64,000 bases of DNA. It comes from Halomonas llamarensis. Lineage in GTDB: Bacteria > Pseudomonadota > Gammaproteobacteria > Pseudomonadales > Halomonadaceae. Numbering within the stretch: position 1 is the first letter of the stretch; each line of letters starts with the position of its first letter. A program made the translations under genes and the position numbers. Under the pieces are notes generated by a model that did no database searches, was not told the DNA's origin, and was given only the letters and a program-made list of their open reading frames with translations. The DNA lies in assembly GCF_023555005.1 (NCBI RefSeq), contig NZ_JAMJPJ010000002.1, forward strand, positions 1 through 64,000, in the 5' to 3' direction. Below, piece by piece: positions 25,697 through 34,092 of the stretch.

Positions 25697-28345
25697 TTAT
25701 CCCGTATTACGCAGTCCCGCGGCAATCCCTGCCATGGTCACCATTAGCGCGCGGGAAAGATCAGCACTAATCGCCCCATCGGCATCGCGATTACGCTGCA
25801 AAAGCTCCGCCTGTAACCCATGCAGTGGGTCGATATAGGGGTTGCGTACGTCAATCGCCTGGCGAATCAGCGGGGTGTTCTCCAAAAGCGCTTCCTGCTG
25901 CAGCACTTCTAACACGGCCGCTTCCAGACTCTCGAAACGTTCGCGTAGCTTCTTACCCAGCGCTTTAAGTGTCGGCTCGTCCACCAAGCGGTGCTCGTAG
26001 TAAGCGGCAATGCCCACATCCGCTTTGGCCAACAGCATCTCCAACATATCCAAATACGTGCCGAAGAAAGGCCACTGGTTGCGCATCTCTTGCAGCACTT
26101 CGCGCCCGCCGGGCTGCTCCAACCGCCGCGAGAACGCCTCTCCACTGCCCAACCATGCGGGCAGCATAAGACGAATCTGCGTCCAGGCAAAAATCCAGGG
26201 GATAGCCCTCAAGGTTTCCACCCCGCCATCTTGGCGGCGCTTAGTTGGCCGCGAGCCCAGCGGTAACCTACCCAGCACGCCTTCCGGCGTCACCGAGCGA
26301 AAATAAGGCACAAAATCGGGATCTTCACGTACTACCTTGACGTAGGCAGCATGGGCGATGTCCGCAAGCTGATCCATTTCTTGACGCCAGTGCGGCTCGG
26401 GCGCCGGCGGTGGCAACAGTGTCGCTTCGAGCACCGCACAGGCGTAAATCTCCATCGAGCGCAGCGCAATATCGGGCTGGCCAAACTTAAAGCGGATCAT
26501 CTCACCTTGCTCGGTTACCCGCAGGCTGCCATTTACCGAGCCTGGTGGCTGAGAAAGTATCGCGGCATGTGCTGGGCCGCCACCGCGCCCGACCGTACCG
26601 CCGCGGCCGTGAAAGAGCGTTAAATCCACGCCATGCTGTTCACAGACGTCCACCAGCGCCTCTTGGGCGCGATACTGCGCCCAAGCCGCAGCAAGTTGCC
26701 CGGCGTCTTTGGCTGAGTCCGAATAGCCAATCATCACTTCCTGGCGATCACTAATGAGCGCTCGATAGCCGGGTAGCGACAACAATTGATCAATCACACC
26801 GCTGGCGTGATCAAGATCATTGAGTGTTTCAAATAGCGGGGCAATAGGCAGAGCAACCTTTCCGCCGACCTCTTTCATCAACAGGGCAACAGTAAGCACA
26901 TCAGAGGGCTCTGCCGCCATGGAAATAATGTAGGTACCGAGCGATTCGCACTGCTCCTGAGCCACCACCTTGAACGTATCCAACACCTCACGAGACTCAG
27001 CGGAACACTCCCAGTGGCGCGGTATCAACGGCCGTTGAGAATCAAGCTCGTCGAGCAAAAAGCGTTGACGCTGCGTTTCATCCCACTGCTGGTAGTGCCC
27101 AAGCCCCAATGCCTCGGTGAGCTCTTCCATCACCTGCGCATGGCGGCTCGCCTCTTGACGTAAATCAAGCTTAGTGAGGGTGACGCCAAACACCGCGACT
27201 CGGCGCAAGGTATCCAGTAACGCGCCGTTGGCGATAGTGTCGAGCCCGACATCGCACAGCGAACGGTAGCATGCTAAAAGCGGCGCGTAGAGTTGATCAC
27301 GGGTTTCGATAATCGGGCCACCTTCAAAGCTGCGCCCATCGAGTCGGGCCTTGGCCCAATCGCGGGTGGCCTCAACGCGGGCAAGCAGCCGCTTTAATAG
27401 CTCCCGGTAAGGCTCGGGCACGTCACCCACTTCCGCTTTGAGTGCGCTATTGGCCTTCCACATTGAGAGCTCTGTTTTAAGCTGCTCCAAGTCACGTAGA
27501 TAAAGATCCGCCGCCATCCAGCGGCCTAATAGCAACACTTCACTGGTGACTTTAGCGGTGACGTTGGGGTTGCCGTCACGATCACCGCCCATCCATGAAG
27601 CATAGCGAATCGGTGCGGCATCCAGCGGCAAGCGCTCGCCAGCGGTTTCCACCAGCAGGTTATCCAGGTCACGATGGAAATCGGGCACTGCTTGCCATAG
27701 CGAGTTTTCAATGACGGCAAAGCCCCATTTGGCTTCGTCCACCGGCGTAGGTCGCTCGTGACGTATTTCGTCGGTGTGCCATGCCTGGCTAATCAACTCT
27801 TCCAAACGCCCTTGAGCGCGAGTGCCGCGCTCGGGGTAATCCTCGGCGTTTTCGATAGCCGTCAAACAATCATCGATGGCGTCATATTTTTGAATCAGCG
27901 TGCGGCGAATGACTTCGGTCGGGTGTGCGGTAAGCACTAATTCCACGCGCATAGTGGCGAGTGTTTCCACCAGTTTGCGCGGCGAATTACCGGCCTGTTT
28001 GGCGCGAGAAAGCAAATCCCCCAACGCCGGCTGAGTGCCGGGCTTGTAATCCTCTACGTGGTGAAAGCGGGCGCGGTAGTGCTGCTCGGCAATGTTGGCC
28101 AAGTTCAAAAACTGATTGAATGCACGGGTAACGGGCAAGAGATCATGCTCGGGTAACTCGCGTAAATATTCGATCAACTCGCGTTGGCGCAGCGAATCTC
28201 CCTGGCGCCCCTGTTTGGCGTGAGCGCGGATCGCTTCGATTTTATCCACGAAGGGCTGGCCCAAATCATCGGCGATGGTTCGGCCTAAGCTATCACCGAG
28301 AATACGCACATTATCGCGCAGCGATTCATGTAAATCATGGCTCAT
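25697..28345 (-). CDS. ppc: Phosphoenolpyruvate carboxylase
   Basis: This 882-residue enzyme carboxylates PEP to oxaloacetate, refilling the TCA cycle. The first active-site signature is VLTAHPTEVIRRTLIQKYD with the catalytic histidine; the second is the glycine-rich LFHGRGGTVGRGGGPAHAAI; VMIGYSDSAKDAGQLAAAWA is also conserved. The C-terminus ends in the family-typical RNTG. Length matches bacterial enzymes. It is on the minus strand with mazG and relA upstream in the same direction, but has its own 51-base leader with a modest ribosome site. Confidence 0.97.
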   Translation of the reverse strand: MSHDLHESLRDNVRILGDSLGRTIADDLGQPFVDKIEAIRAHAKQGRQGDSLRQRELIEYLRELPEHDLLPVTRAFNQFLNLANIAEQHYRARFHHVEDYKPGTQPALGDLLSRAKQAGNSPRKLVETLATMRVELVLTAHPTEVIRRTLIQKYDAIDDCLTAIENAEDYPERGTRAQGRLEELISQAWHTDEIRHERPTPVDEAKWGFAVIENSLWQAVPDFHRDLDNLLVETAGERLPLDAAPIRYASWMGGDRDGNPNVTAKVTSEVLLLGRWMAADLYLRDLEQLKTELSMWKANSALKAEVGDVPEPYRELLKRLLARVEATRDWAKARLDGRSFEGGPIIETRDQLYAPLLACYRSLCDVGLDTIANGALLDTLRRVAVFGVTLTKLDLRQEASRHAQVMEELTEALGLGHYQQWDETQRQRFLLDELDSQRPLIPRHWECSAESREVLDTFKVVAQEQCESLGTYIISMAAEPSDVLTVALLMKEVGGKVALPIAPLFETLNDLDHASGVIDQLLSLPGYRALISDRQEVMIGYSDSAKDAGQLAAAWAQYRAQEALVDVCEQHGVDLTLFHGRGGTVGRGGGPAHAAILSQPPGSVNGSLRVTEQGEMIRFKFGQPDIALRSMEIYACAVLEATLLPPPAPEPHWRQEMDQLADIAHAAYVKVVREDPDFVPYFRSVTPEGVLGRLPLGSRPTKRRQDGGVETLRAIPWIFAWTQIRLMLPAWLGSGEAFSRRLEQPGGREVLQEMRNQWPFFGTYLDMLEMLLAKADVGIAAYYEHRLVDEPTLKALGKKLRERFESLEAAVLEVLQQEALLENTPLIRQAIDVRNPYIDPLHGLQAELLQRNRDADGAISADLSRALMVTMAGIAAGLRNTG

Positions 28346-28396
28346 GCTGTGGCCTCCTTGCAGGGGTCGCCTACTTTAAAAACAGTCTGTTAAAAA

Positions 28397-29230
28397 TTAA
28401 ACGTCGTTGTATTCTTTAACTTTAGCCGCTTGCCAATGGGTTTCCATCTCATCAAGCGACGCCTCCGTCAGTGTACGACCGTCCGCTGCCAGTGCCCGCT
28501 CGACATGGTGAAAGCGGCGCTCAAACTTACTATTGGTGACACGCAAGCACTGCTCGGGGTCGGCGTTTAGCGTGCGGGCTAAATGGGTCACGGCAAACAA
28601 CACATCGCCCACTTCGTCTTGCGCTTGACGCGGGTCACCGGCCTCAAGTGCCGCTTCTACTTCGTCGATCTCTTCGCGAATTTTGGCCAGCACATCGCGC
28701 GCATCCGGCCAATCAAACCCGACACGCGCGGCGCGTTTCGAGAGTTTGGCCGCGCGCGAAAGCGCCGGCAGTGTGCGCGGCACGTCATCTAATACGGAAG
28801 CCGGATTGGCCGTTCGCGCGTCACGCTCTTCGGCTTTTAGCGCTTCCCAACGGTGCTTGACTTGCTGAGTCTGAACTTCATCCGCACGAATGCCGGGCGG
28901 GCGCCGCGACGCCAACGTTCCTTCGGGAAAAACATGCGGATGACGGCGCAGCATTTTTTCCACCAGCGTATCGACAATATCGGTAAAGTCAAAACGCTGC
29001 TCCTCAGCGCCGAACTGCGCGTAATAAACCACCTGAAAGAGTAAGTCTCCCAGCTCGCCGGGAAGCTCATCAAAGGCACGTCGCTCAATGACATCGGCGA
29101 CTTCATACGCCTCTTCTAGCGTATGCGGGACGATGCTGTCCCAGTCCTGCTTGATGTCCCACGGGCACCCCTGATCAACGTCGCGCAGGACCTGCATCAG
29201 CGTGAGCAGATCCTCTAGCCGGTAACGCAT
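28397..29230 (-). CDS. mazG: Nucleoside triphosphate pyrophosphohydrolase MazG
   Basis: This 277-residue MazG hydrolyses NTPs to NMP and pyrophosphate, for housecleaning and control of the stringent response. Two tandem MazG domains are visible. The first has CPWDIKQDWDSIVPHTLEEAYEV then ELPGELGDLLFQVVYYA; the second has IREEIDEVEAALEAGD then DEVGDVLFAVTHLAR. These EExxE...ExxD patterns bind Mg. The start overlaps the relA stop by one base, the same relA-mazG arrangement as in Pseudomonas and E. coli. Confidence 0.96.
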   Translation of the reverse strand: MRYRLEDLLTLMQVLRDVDQGCPWDIKQDWDSIVPHTLEEAYEVADVIERRAFDELPGELGDLLFQVVYYAQFGAEEQRFDFTDIVDTLVEKMLRRHPHVFPEGTLASRRPPGIRADEVQTQQVKHRWEALKAEERDARTANPASVLDDVPRTLPALSRAAKLSKRAARVGFDWPDARDVLAKIREEIDEVEAALEAGDPRQAQDEVGDVLFAVTHLARTLNADPEQCLRVTNSKFERRFHHVERALAADGRTLTEASLDEMETHWQAAKVKEYNDV

Positions 29231-31506
29231 TATGCACCTCCTATACGAGCACTTTTTTCCGGGTCGGCATTGCGTAGCCGACGCACTTCGGTGACGTTGG
29301 GTAGCTGCTGAATACGCGAAAATAGCCGTCCAAGGGCTTCCAATCCGTCGACTTCTAGCGTGATGCGCAGGCGGGCAATACCTTCGTCGGTATCGGTGAG
29401 CGTGTTGACGGCCAGCACATTGACTTTCTCATTGCCCAGCAATCCCGTGACATCGCGCAAGAGTCCCGAACGGTCCCAAGCTTGAATTTCGATGGTCACC
29501 GGGTAGCGGGTTTGTGCCCGCTCGCCCCACTCGACCTCGATAATGCGTTGCGGCTCATCGCCACGCAATTGCAAAATATTGGGGCAGTCTTCCCGGTGCA
29601 CCGTTACCCCTCGCCCTTGGGTGATAAACCCGACGATGGGCTCGCCGGGGACCGGGCGGCAGCAGTTGGCCATGCTGGTTTTTAAGTTGCCTACACCTAG
29701 CACGGTAATATCGCTTTGAGTCGCTTTGCTCGATTGGCGTTTTGGCTTGGCCAGTAAGCGGTCGAGTTGCTCCTGGTCGTCGGTTTCACCAAACAGATGC
29801 TGCGCTTGGTTCAATACCTGACCGATGCGCAAATCTCCAGCGCCAAGCGCGGCGTACATGTCCTCGGCACTAATATAATTGACCGCCGCCGCCAGGCGTT
29901 TCCGGTCTAGCCCCTCGACATCCAGGCGCTTCATCTCACGTTCAAAAAGTGCCTGCCCCTCTTCGACATTTTGATCGCGCGCTTGGTGTTTAAACCAGGC
30001 TTGAATCTTGGCCCGCGCGCGAGACGTGCGCACATAGCCGAGGCTAGGGTTGATCCAGTCGCGGCTCGGCCCGCCTTTGCTCGCGGTAAGGATTTCGACC
30101 TGCTGCCCGGTTTTAAGCTTGTAGGTCAGTGGCACGATACGGCCGTTGATCTTGGCTCCACGGCAGCGATGGCCAATTTCGGTGTGCACGCGGTAGGCAA
30201 AGTCGATAGGCGTGGCGACCCTTGGCAGGTCAATCACGTGTCCATCCGGGGTGAATACGTAGATACGATCCGGCGCCACGTCACTTGAAAGCCCTTCGCG
30301 CAGATCACTGAAATCGCCCACTTCGTCTTGCCACTCCAACACCTGTCGCAGCCAGGCAATTTTTTCTTCGTAACTGCGGCTTTTGGCGTTGGTATCATGG
30401 CCTTTATAGCGCCAGTGGGCACAAACCCCAAGCTCGGCTTCATCGTGCATGGCAAAGGTGCGAATCTGGATTTCCAGCACTTTATTTTCGGGTCCGATCA
30501 CCGCCGTGTGCAGCGACTGATAGCCATTACGTTTGGGGTTGGCAATGTAATCATCGAACTCGGTAGGGACGTGATGCCAGCGCGAATGCACAATCCCCAA
30601 CACGGTATAGCAATCGGTAATTTCCGGTACCAAGACACGAACGGCACGGATATCGTGAACCTGGGAAAAATCGATCTTCTTGCGCTGCATTTTGCGCCAG
30701 ATAGAGTAAATGTGCTTAGCACGACCGCTCACGTCGTAGTGATGAATGTGCTGTGCCTCCATCAGCTGCTTAAGCGTTTCCACCACATCGTGAATGTAAC
30801 GGTCGCGATCAAGACGCTTCTCCGCCAAAAGCTTGGCGATGGTTTTGTACTCGTCTTCATGCAGGTAGCGAAAGGACAAATCCTCAAGTTCCCACTTGAT
30901 CTGACCAATGCCTAACCGGTGTGCTAAAGGCGCATAGATATCAACGACCTCCCGCGCGACCTGCAAGCATTTTTCCAGCGGCGCGTCTTTCACCTGGCGT
31001 AAGGCGCAGGTGCGTTCGGCGATTTTAATCAGTGCCACGCGGACATCATCCACCATGTTCACCAGCATTTTGCGCAGGTTTTCCTGCTGGTTATGCTGGC
31101 TCATCGCGTGATTCGGCGCATACGGATGACTTATCGCGGCCATTTGTAGCACGCCGTCAATGAGGCCTGCGACTTCAGCACCAAAGCGTTTGGTCACCGC
31201 GTCTAAGCTTAGCCGCCCCTCGCGCACGGCGCGGTAGAGCACTGCCGCTTCCAGTGCTGCCTGATCCAACTTGAGTTCGCCGAGAATATCGGCCATTTCC
31301 AGGCCCATGCGAAAGCTCGAGCCAGGGGCGAGCCAGGCACGGTGGCTGCGCTCGGCATCATTCTCAAGCGACTGCGCCAGCTCACAGGCTTGCGCCAAGC
31401 GTTCAGGGGCACGTAGGCGCACATCCTCTTGTAAACGCGCTAGCCACTGCGGAATATCCACCCAACCGCTCTGGATGAGCGGCTGGTCTTCTCGCACTTT
31501 GACCAT
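29230..31506 (-). CDS. relA: GTP pyrophosphokinase RelA
   Basis: This 758-residue protein makes (p)ppGpp on starved ribosomes. The N-terminal hydrolase-like domain lacks the metal-binding HD pair (it reads AALEAAVLYRAVREG), so this is the synthetase-only RelA rather than SpoT. The synthetase domain follows, with DIRAVRVLVPEITDCYTVLG and YIANPKRNGYQSLHTAVIG; then TGS (DRIYVFTPDGHVIDLPRVAT), a zinc-finger-like segment with GNLKTSMANCCRPVPGEPIV, and a C-terminal ACT domain. It heads a relA-mazG unit. Confidence 0.97.
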   Translation of the reverse strand: MVKVREDQPLIQSGWVDIPQWLARLQEDVRLRAPERLAQACELAQSLENDAERSHRAWLAPGSSFRMGLEMADILGELKLDQAALEAAVLYRAVREGRLSLDAVTKRFGAEVAGLIDGVLQMAAISHPYAPNHAMSQHNQQENLRKMLVNMVDDVRVALIKIAERTCALRQVKDAPLEKCLQVAREVVDIYAPLAHRLGIGQIKWELEDLSFRYLHEDEYKTIAKLLAEKRLDRDRYIHDVVETLKQLMEAQHIHHYDVSGRAKHIYSIWRKMQRKKIDFSQVHDIRAVRVLVPEITDCYTVLGIVHSRWHHVPTEFDDYIANPKRNGYQSLHTAVIGPENKVLEIQIRTFAMHDEAELGVCAHWRYKGHDTNAKSRSYEEKIAWLRQVLEWQDEVGDFSDLREGLSSDVAPDRIYVFTPDGHVIDLPRVATPIDFAYRVHTEIGHRCRGAKINGRIVPLTYKLKTGQQVEILTASKGGPSRDWINPSLGYVRTSRARAKIQAWFKHQARDQNVEEGQALFEREMKRLDVEGLDRKRLAAAVNYISAEDMYAALGAGDLRIGQVLNQAQHLFGETDDQEQLDRLLAKPKRQSSKATQSDITVLGVGNLKTSMANCCRPVPGEPIVGFITQGRGVTVHREDCPNILQLRGDEPQRIIEVEWGERAQTRYPVTIEIQAWDRSGLLRDVTGLLGNEKVNVLAVNTLTDTDEGIARLRITLEVDGLEALGRLFSRIQQLPNVTEVRRLRNADPEKSARIGGA

Positions 31507-31610
31507 GATAGTTACTCACCTTTCTCGGGCCGTCTTGTCAAAGACGCACCTCACAAAAATAGCTCAAATGGACGCGACTTATGGCTTAACGGAAAATATA
31601 TATCAACCAC

Positions 31611-33086
31611 TTACGCCGGTGGCTCCAAAAGCATCAGCGTTTCCATGTGCGCGGTATGCACAAACATATCCGCCGCGACAACGCGAGCAATGCGGTAACC
31701 CCCATGCATAAGGTGTGCCGCATCACGTGCTAACGTCGCCGGATCACAGGAAACATACGCAATACGCGGGCGCTGATGGGGCTTGGCGGAAATCTTGGCT
31801 AACGCCTGGCAGACGCTCTCTGCGCCGCCGCGAGGCGGGTCGAGAATAACCGCATCGGCTGGTATCTCCTTCAGCAGGGCATTAACGCTCTCTCGTGAAT
31901 TCAAATCAGCTTGCTGGCCATTTACCGGCAGCTGGTGACGGTGGGCATTGGCGACGAGCCGCGCCACCATCGCGGGGCTGCCTTCCACCGCGTGCACCTT
32001 AGCGCCGGCGGCGGCCATCGGCAGGCTGAAGTTACCCATCCCGGCATACAGATCCAGCAGCTGCTGCCCTTTTTGCGGCGCGAGCCACTGTATCACTTGC
32101 GCCACCATCTGCTGATTTACATCGGCGTTGACCTGAAGAAAATCACCTGGGGAAAATTCCAGCGTTAATGACTCACACCCAGGCAGCGTCAGTATATCGT
32201 TAAGCACCGGCGGCGCACCAACCCAGTGCAATTCAGGTGAACCTGCCTGGCTTTTTGCCCGTTCCGGGTTATCACGGTTGATGCTATCGCGCTCAGCGCT
32301 GTCTCGCCCTGAGCGCATTCCTAACGCAACGCCTTGCTCGTTGGCAAACGCGTGCCAGCGATCAGCGTCTTGCGGCTGCTCTTTGAGCTGCCTGACGATG
32401 ACCACGCAAGTGTCAGGCGTGGCCAACAGTTCTATATGGCCTACGTCGCGGGGCGACTTGAGCGAGCCCAGCACATCGCGCAGCGGGGTGATTAATGCCT
32501 GCAATTCGGGCACCAGCACGCAGCAACTCGCGATATCGACCAAACGGTGGCTGCGCTGGGCACGAAACCCCATCAATACGCGACCTTCGCGATCGACGTT
32601 CACCCCTAAGCGTGCACGACGGCGGTAGGCGTCGCTGTCGCTTTTAAGCGTATCGAGGCTGCCCTGCCAAGAAATCCCTTGCCGGAAAAGCAACTCACGC
32701 ACGACTTCGCGCTTGTGCTCCCGCTGTGCAGGCACGCTCATATGCTGTAAATCACACCCGCCGCAGTGGCCAAAATGCGGACACGGAGGCGTTACCCTCT
32801 CAGGGGCGGCGGAAAGCCGCTCGCGTATATGCGCCTCGTCGAAACGTTTGCGCGTCATGTGCGTGGCGATTTCGACGCGCTCGCCCGGCAATGCCTGATC
32901 GACAAACACTGCCTTGCCCGAGGGCAAATGCCCCACGCCACGGCCATCGTGGGCGAGGCGTTCAATGGTGAGGACTTGGTCGCTGGTGGTTTCCGCGTTA
33001 GGCGCCTGTTTAGCACTCTCTTGTCGCGCCAAGCCAGACTTATTGGAGGCGGGACGTGGCGGGCGCCGCTTGCCCAACATGGCCAT
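31611..33086 (-). CDS. rlmD: 23S rRNA (uracil-1939-C5)-methyltransferase RlmD
   Basis: This 491-residue SAM enzyme methylates U1939 of 23S rRNA. The N-terminal TRAM domain (VLTIERLAHDGRGVGHL) is followed by iron-sulfur cysteines in CPHFGHCGGCDLQHM. The methyltransferase part has LDLYAGMGNFSLPMAAAGA, DPPRGGAESVCQAL and YVSCDPATLARDAAHLM with the catalytic cysteine. A basic N-terminal tail (GKRRPPRPASNK) and a linker insert near residue 260 (RDSAERDSINRDNPERAKSQ) are extra. GGAGGGG precedes the ATG. The gene directly abuts cysM. Confidence 0.95.
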   Translation of the reverse strand: MAMLGKRRPPRPASNKSGLARQESAKQAPNAETTSDQVLTIERLAHDGRGVGHLPSGKAVFVDQALPGERVEIATHMTRKRFDEAHIRERLSAAPERVTPPCPHFGHCGGCDLQHMSVPAQREHKREVVRELLFRQGISWQGSLDTLKSDSDAYRRRARLGVNVDREGRVLMGFRAQRSHRLVDIASCCVLVPELQALITPLRDVLGSLKSPRDVGHIELLATPDTCVVIVRQLKEQPQDADRWHAFANEQGVALGMRSGRDSAERDSINRDNPERAKSQAGSPELHWVGAPPVLNDILTLPGCESLTLEFSPGDFLQVNADVNQQMVAQVIQWLAPQKGQQLLDLYAGMGNFSLPMAAAGAKVHAVEGSPAMVARLVANAHRHQLPVNGQQADLNSRESVNALLKEIPADAVILDPPRGGAESVCQALAKISAKPHQRPRIAYVSCDPATLARDAAHLMHGGYRIARVVAADMFVHTAHMETLMLLEPPA

Positions 33087-34001
33087 CTACCCCTCCACTT
33101 CTGGGGCAAACAGGCCCGTAGAAAGATAACGATCACCCCGGTCGCAAACGATAAACACAATGGTTGCATTCTCGGTCTGCTCAGCGATACGCAGGGCTCC
33201 GGCGAGGCATCCACCAGAGGAAACACCAGCCAAAATCCCCTCTTCGCGCGCTAGACGCCGCATGTGCTCCTCAGCTTCTTCCTGGCTGATATCCAGCGTG
33301 ACATCTACCCTTGGTGACTCAAAAATAGCCGGAAGATATGCTTCAGGCCAGCGGCGAATGCCCGGAATACTCGCGCCATCCGCGGGTTGCAGGCCGACAA
33401 TCTGGACGTCGGGATTCTGCTCTTTTAGATAGCGCGACACGCCCATGATGGTGCCTGTCGTGCCCATGGAGCTCACGAAGTGGGTCATCTCGCCACCGGT
33501 TTGATGCCAGACTTCCGGGCCAGTCGTGCGGTAGTGCGCAAGGGGGTTATCAGGGTTGGCAAATTGATCCAGCGGTTTGCCTTCCCCGCGAGCAATCATT
33601 GCATCGGCAATATCGCGCGCCTCTTCCATGCCGCCTTCTTTACTCGCTGCCACCAGCTTCGCGCCATAAGCCGCCATGGCTTGCTTGCGCTCGGCTGAGG
33701 CGTTTTCCGGCATCACTAGCACCATGTTGTAGCCTTTGATCGCCGCCGCCATGGCAAGCGCGATACCGGTATTACCCGAGGTCGCTTCTATCAGCGTATC
33801 GCCGGGGGCAATATCGCCGCGCGCTTCGGCTTCGGTGAGCATAGACAGAGCCGGGCGGTCTTTCACCGAACCGGCAGGGTTATTGCCTTCTAGCTTGGCC
33901 AACAGCGTATTGTTGCGCCCCGCCGTGATACGCTTTAAGCGTACTAGCGGTGTATTGCCCACCACGTCTTCAAGCGTGAGATAGCGTGTGGAATCGTTCA
34001 T
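33087..34001 (-). CDS. cysM: Cysteine synthase B
   Basis: This 304-residue PLP enzyme makes cysteine from O-acetylserine and sulfide or thiosulfate. The PLP lysine lies in LEGNNPAGSVKDRPALSML; the substrate loop EATSGNTGIALAMAAAIKGY and the phosphate-binding MGTTGTIMGVSRYLKEQ are present. NPAGSVKDR and the short C-terminus are of the CysM rather than CysK type. I chose ATG 34001 with AAGGA eight bases upstream; a longer frame from 34052 has no ribosome site. It is divergent from the gacS-like kinase, as in pseudomonads. Confidence 0.94.
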   Translation of the reverse strand: MNDSTRYLTLEDVVGNTPLVRLKRITAGRNNTLLAKLEGNNPAGSVKDRPALSMLTEAEARGDIAPGDTLIEATSGNTGIALAMAAAIKGYNMVLVMPENASAERKQAMAAYGAKLVAASKEGGMEEARDIADAMIARGEGKPLDQFANPDNPLAHYRTTGPEVWHQTGGEMTHFVSSMGTTGTIMGVSRYLKEQNPDVQIVGLQPADGASIPGIRRWPEAYLPAIFESPRVDVTLDISQEEAEEHMRRLAREEGILAGVSSGGCLAGALRIAEQTENATIVFIVCDRGDRYLSTGLFAPEVEG

Positions 34002-34092
34002 TATGCGTTCCTTATCATTACCGTTGTGCGGCATTATATCGGCGCAAGCCAAAGCTTTATAGGCAACCTCTTTGAATCACCGGGCGTTTTTC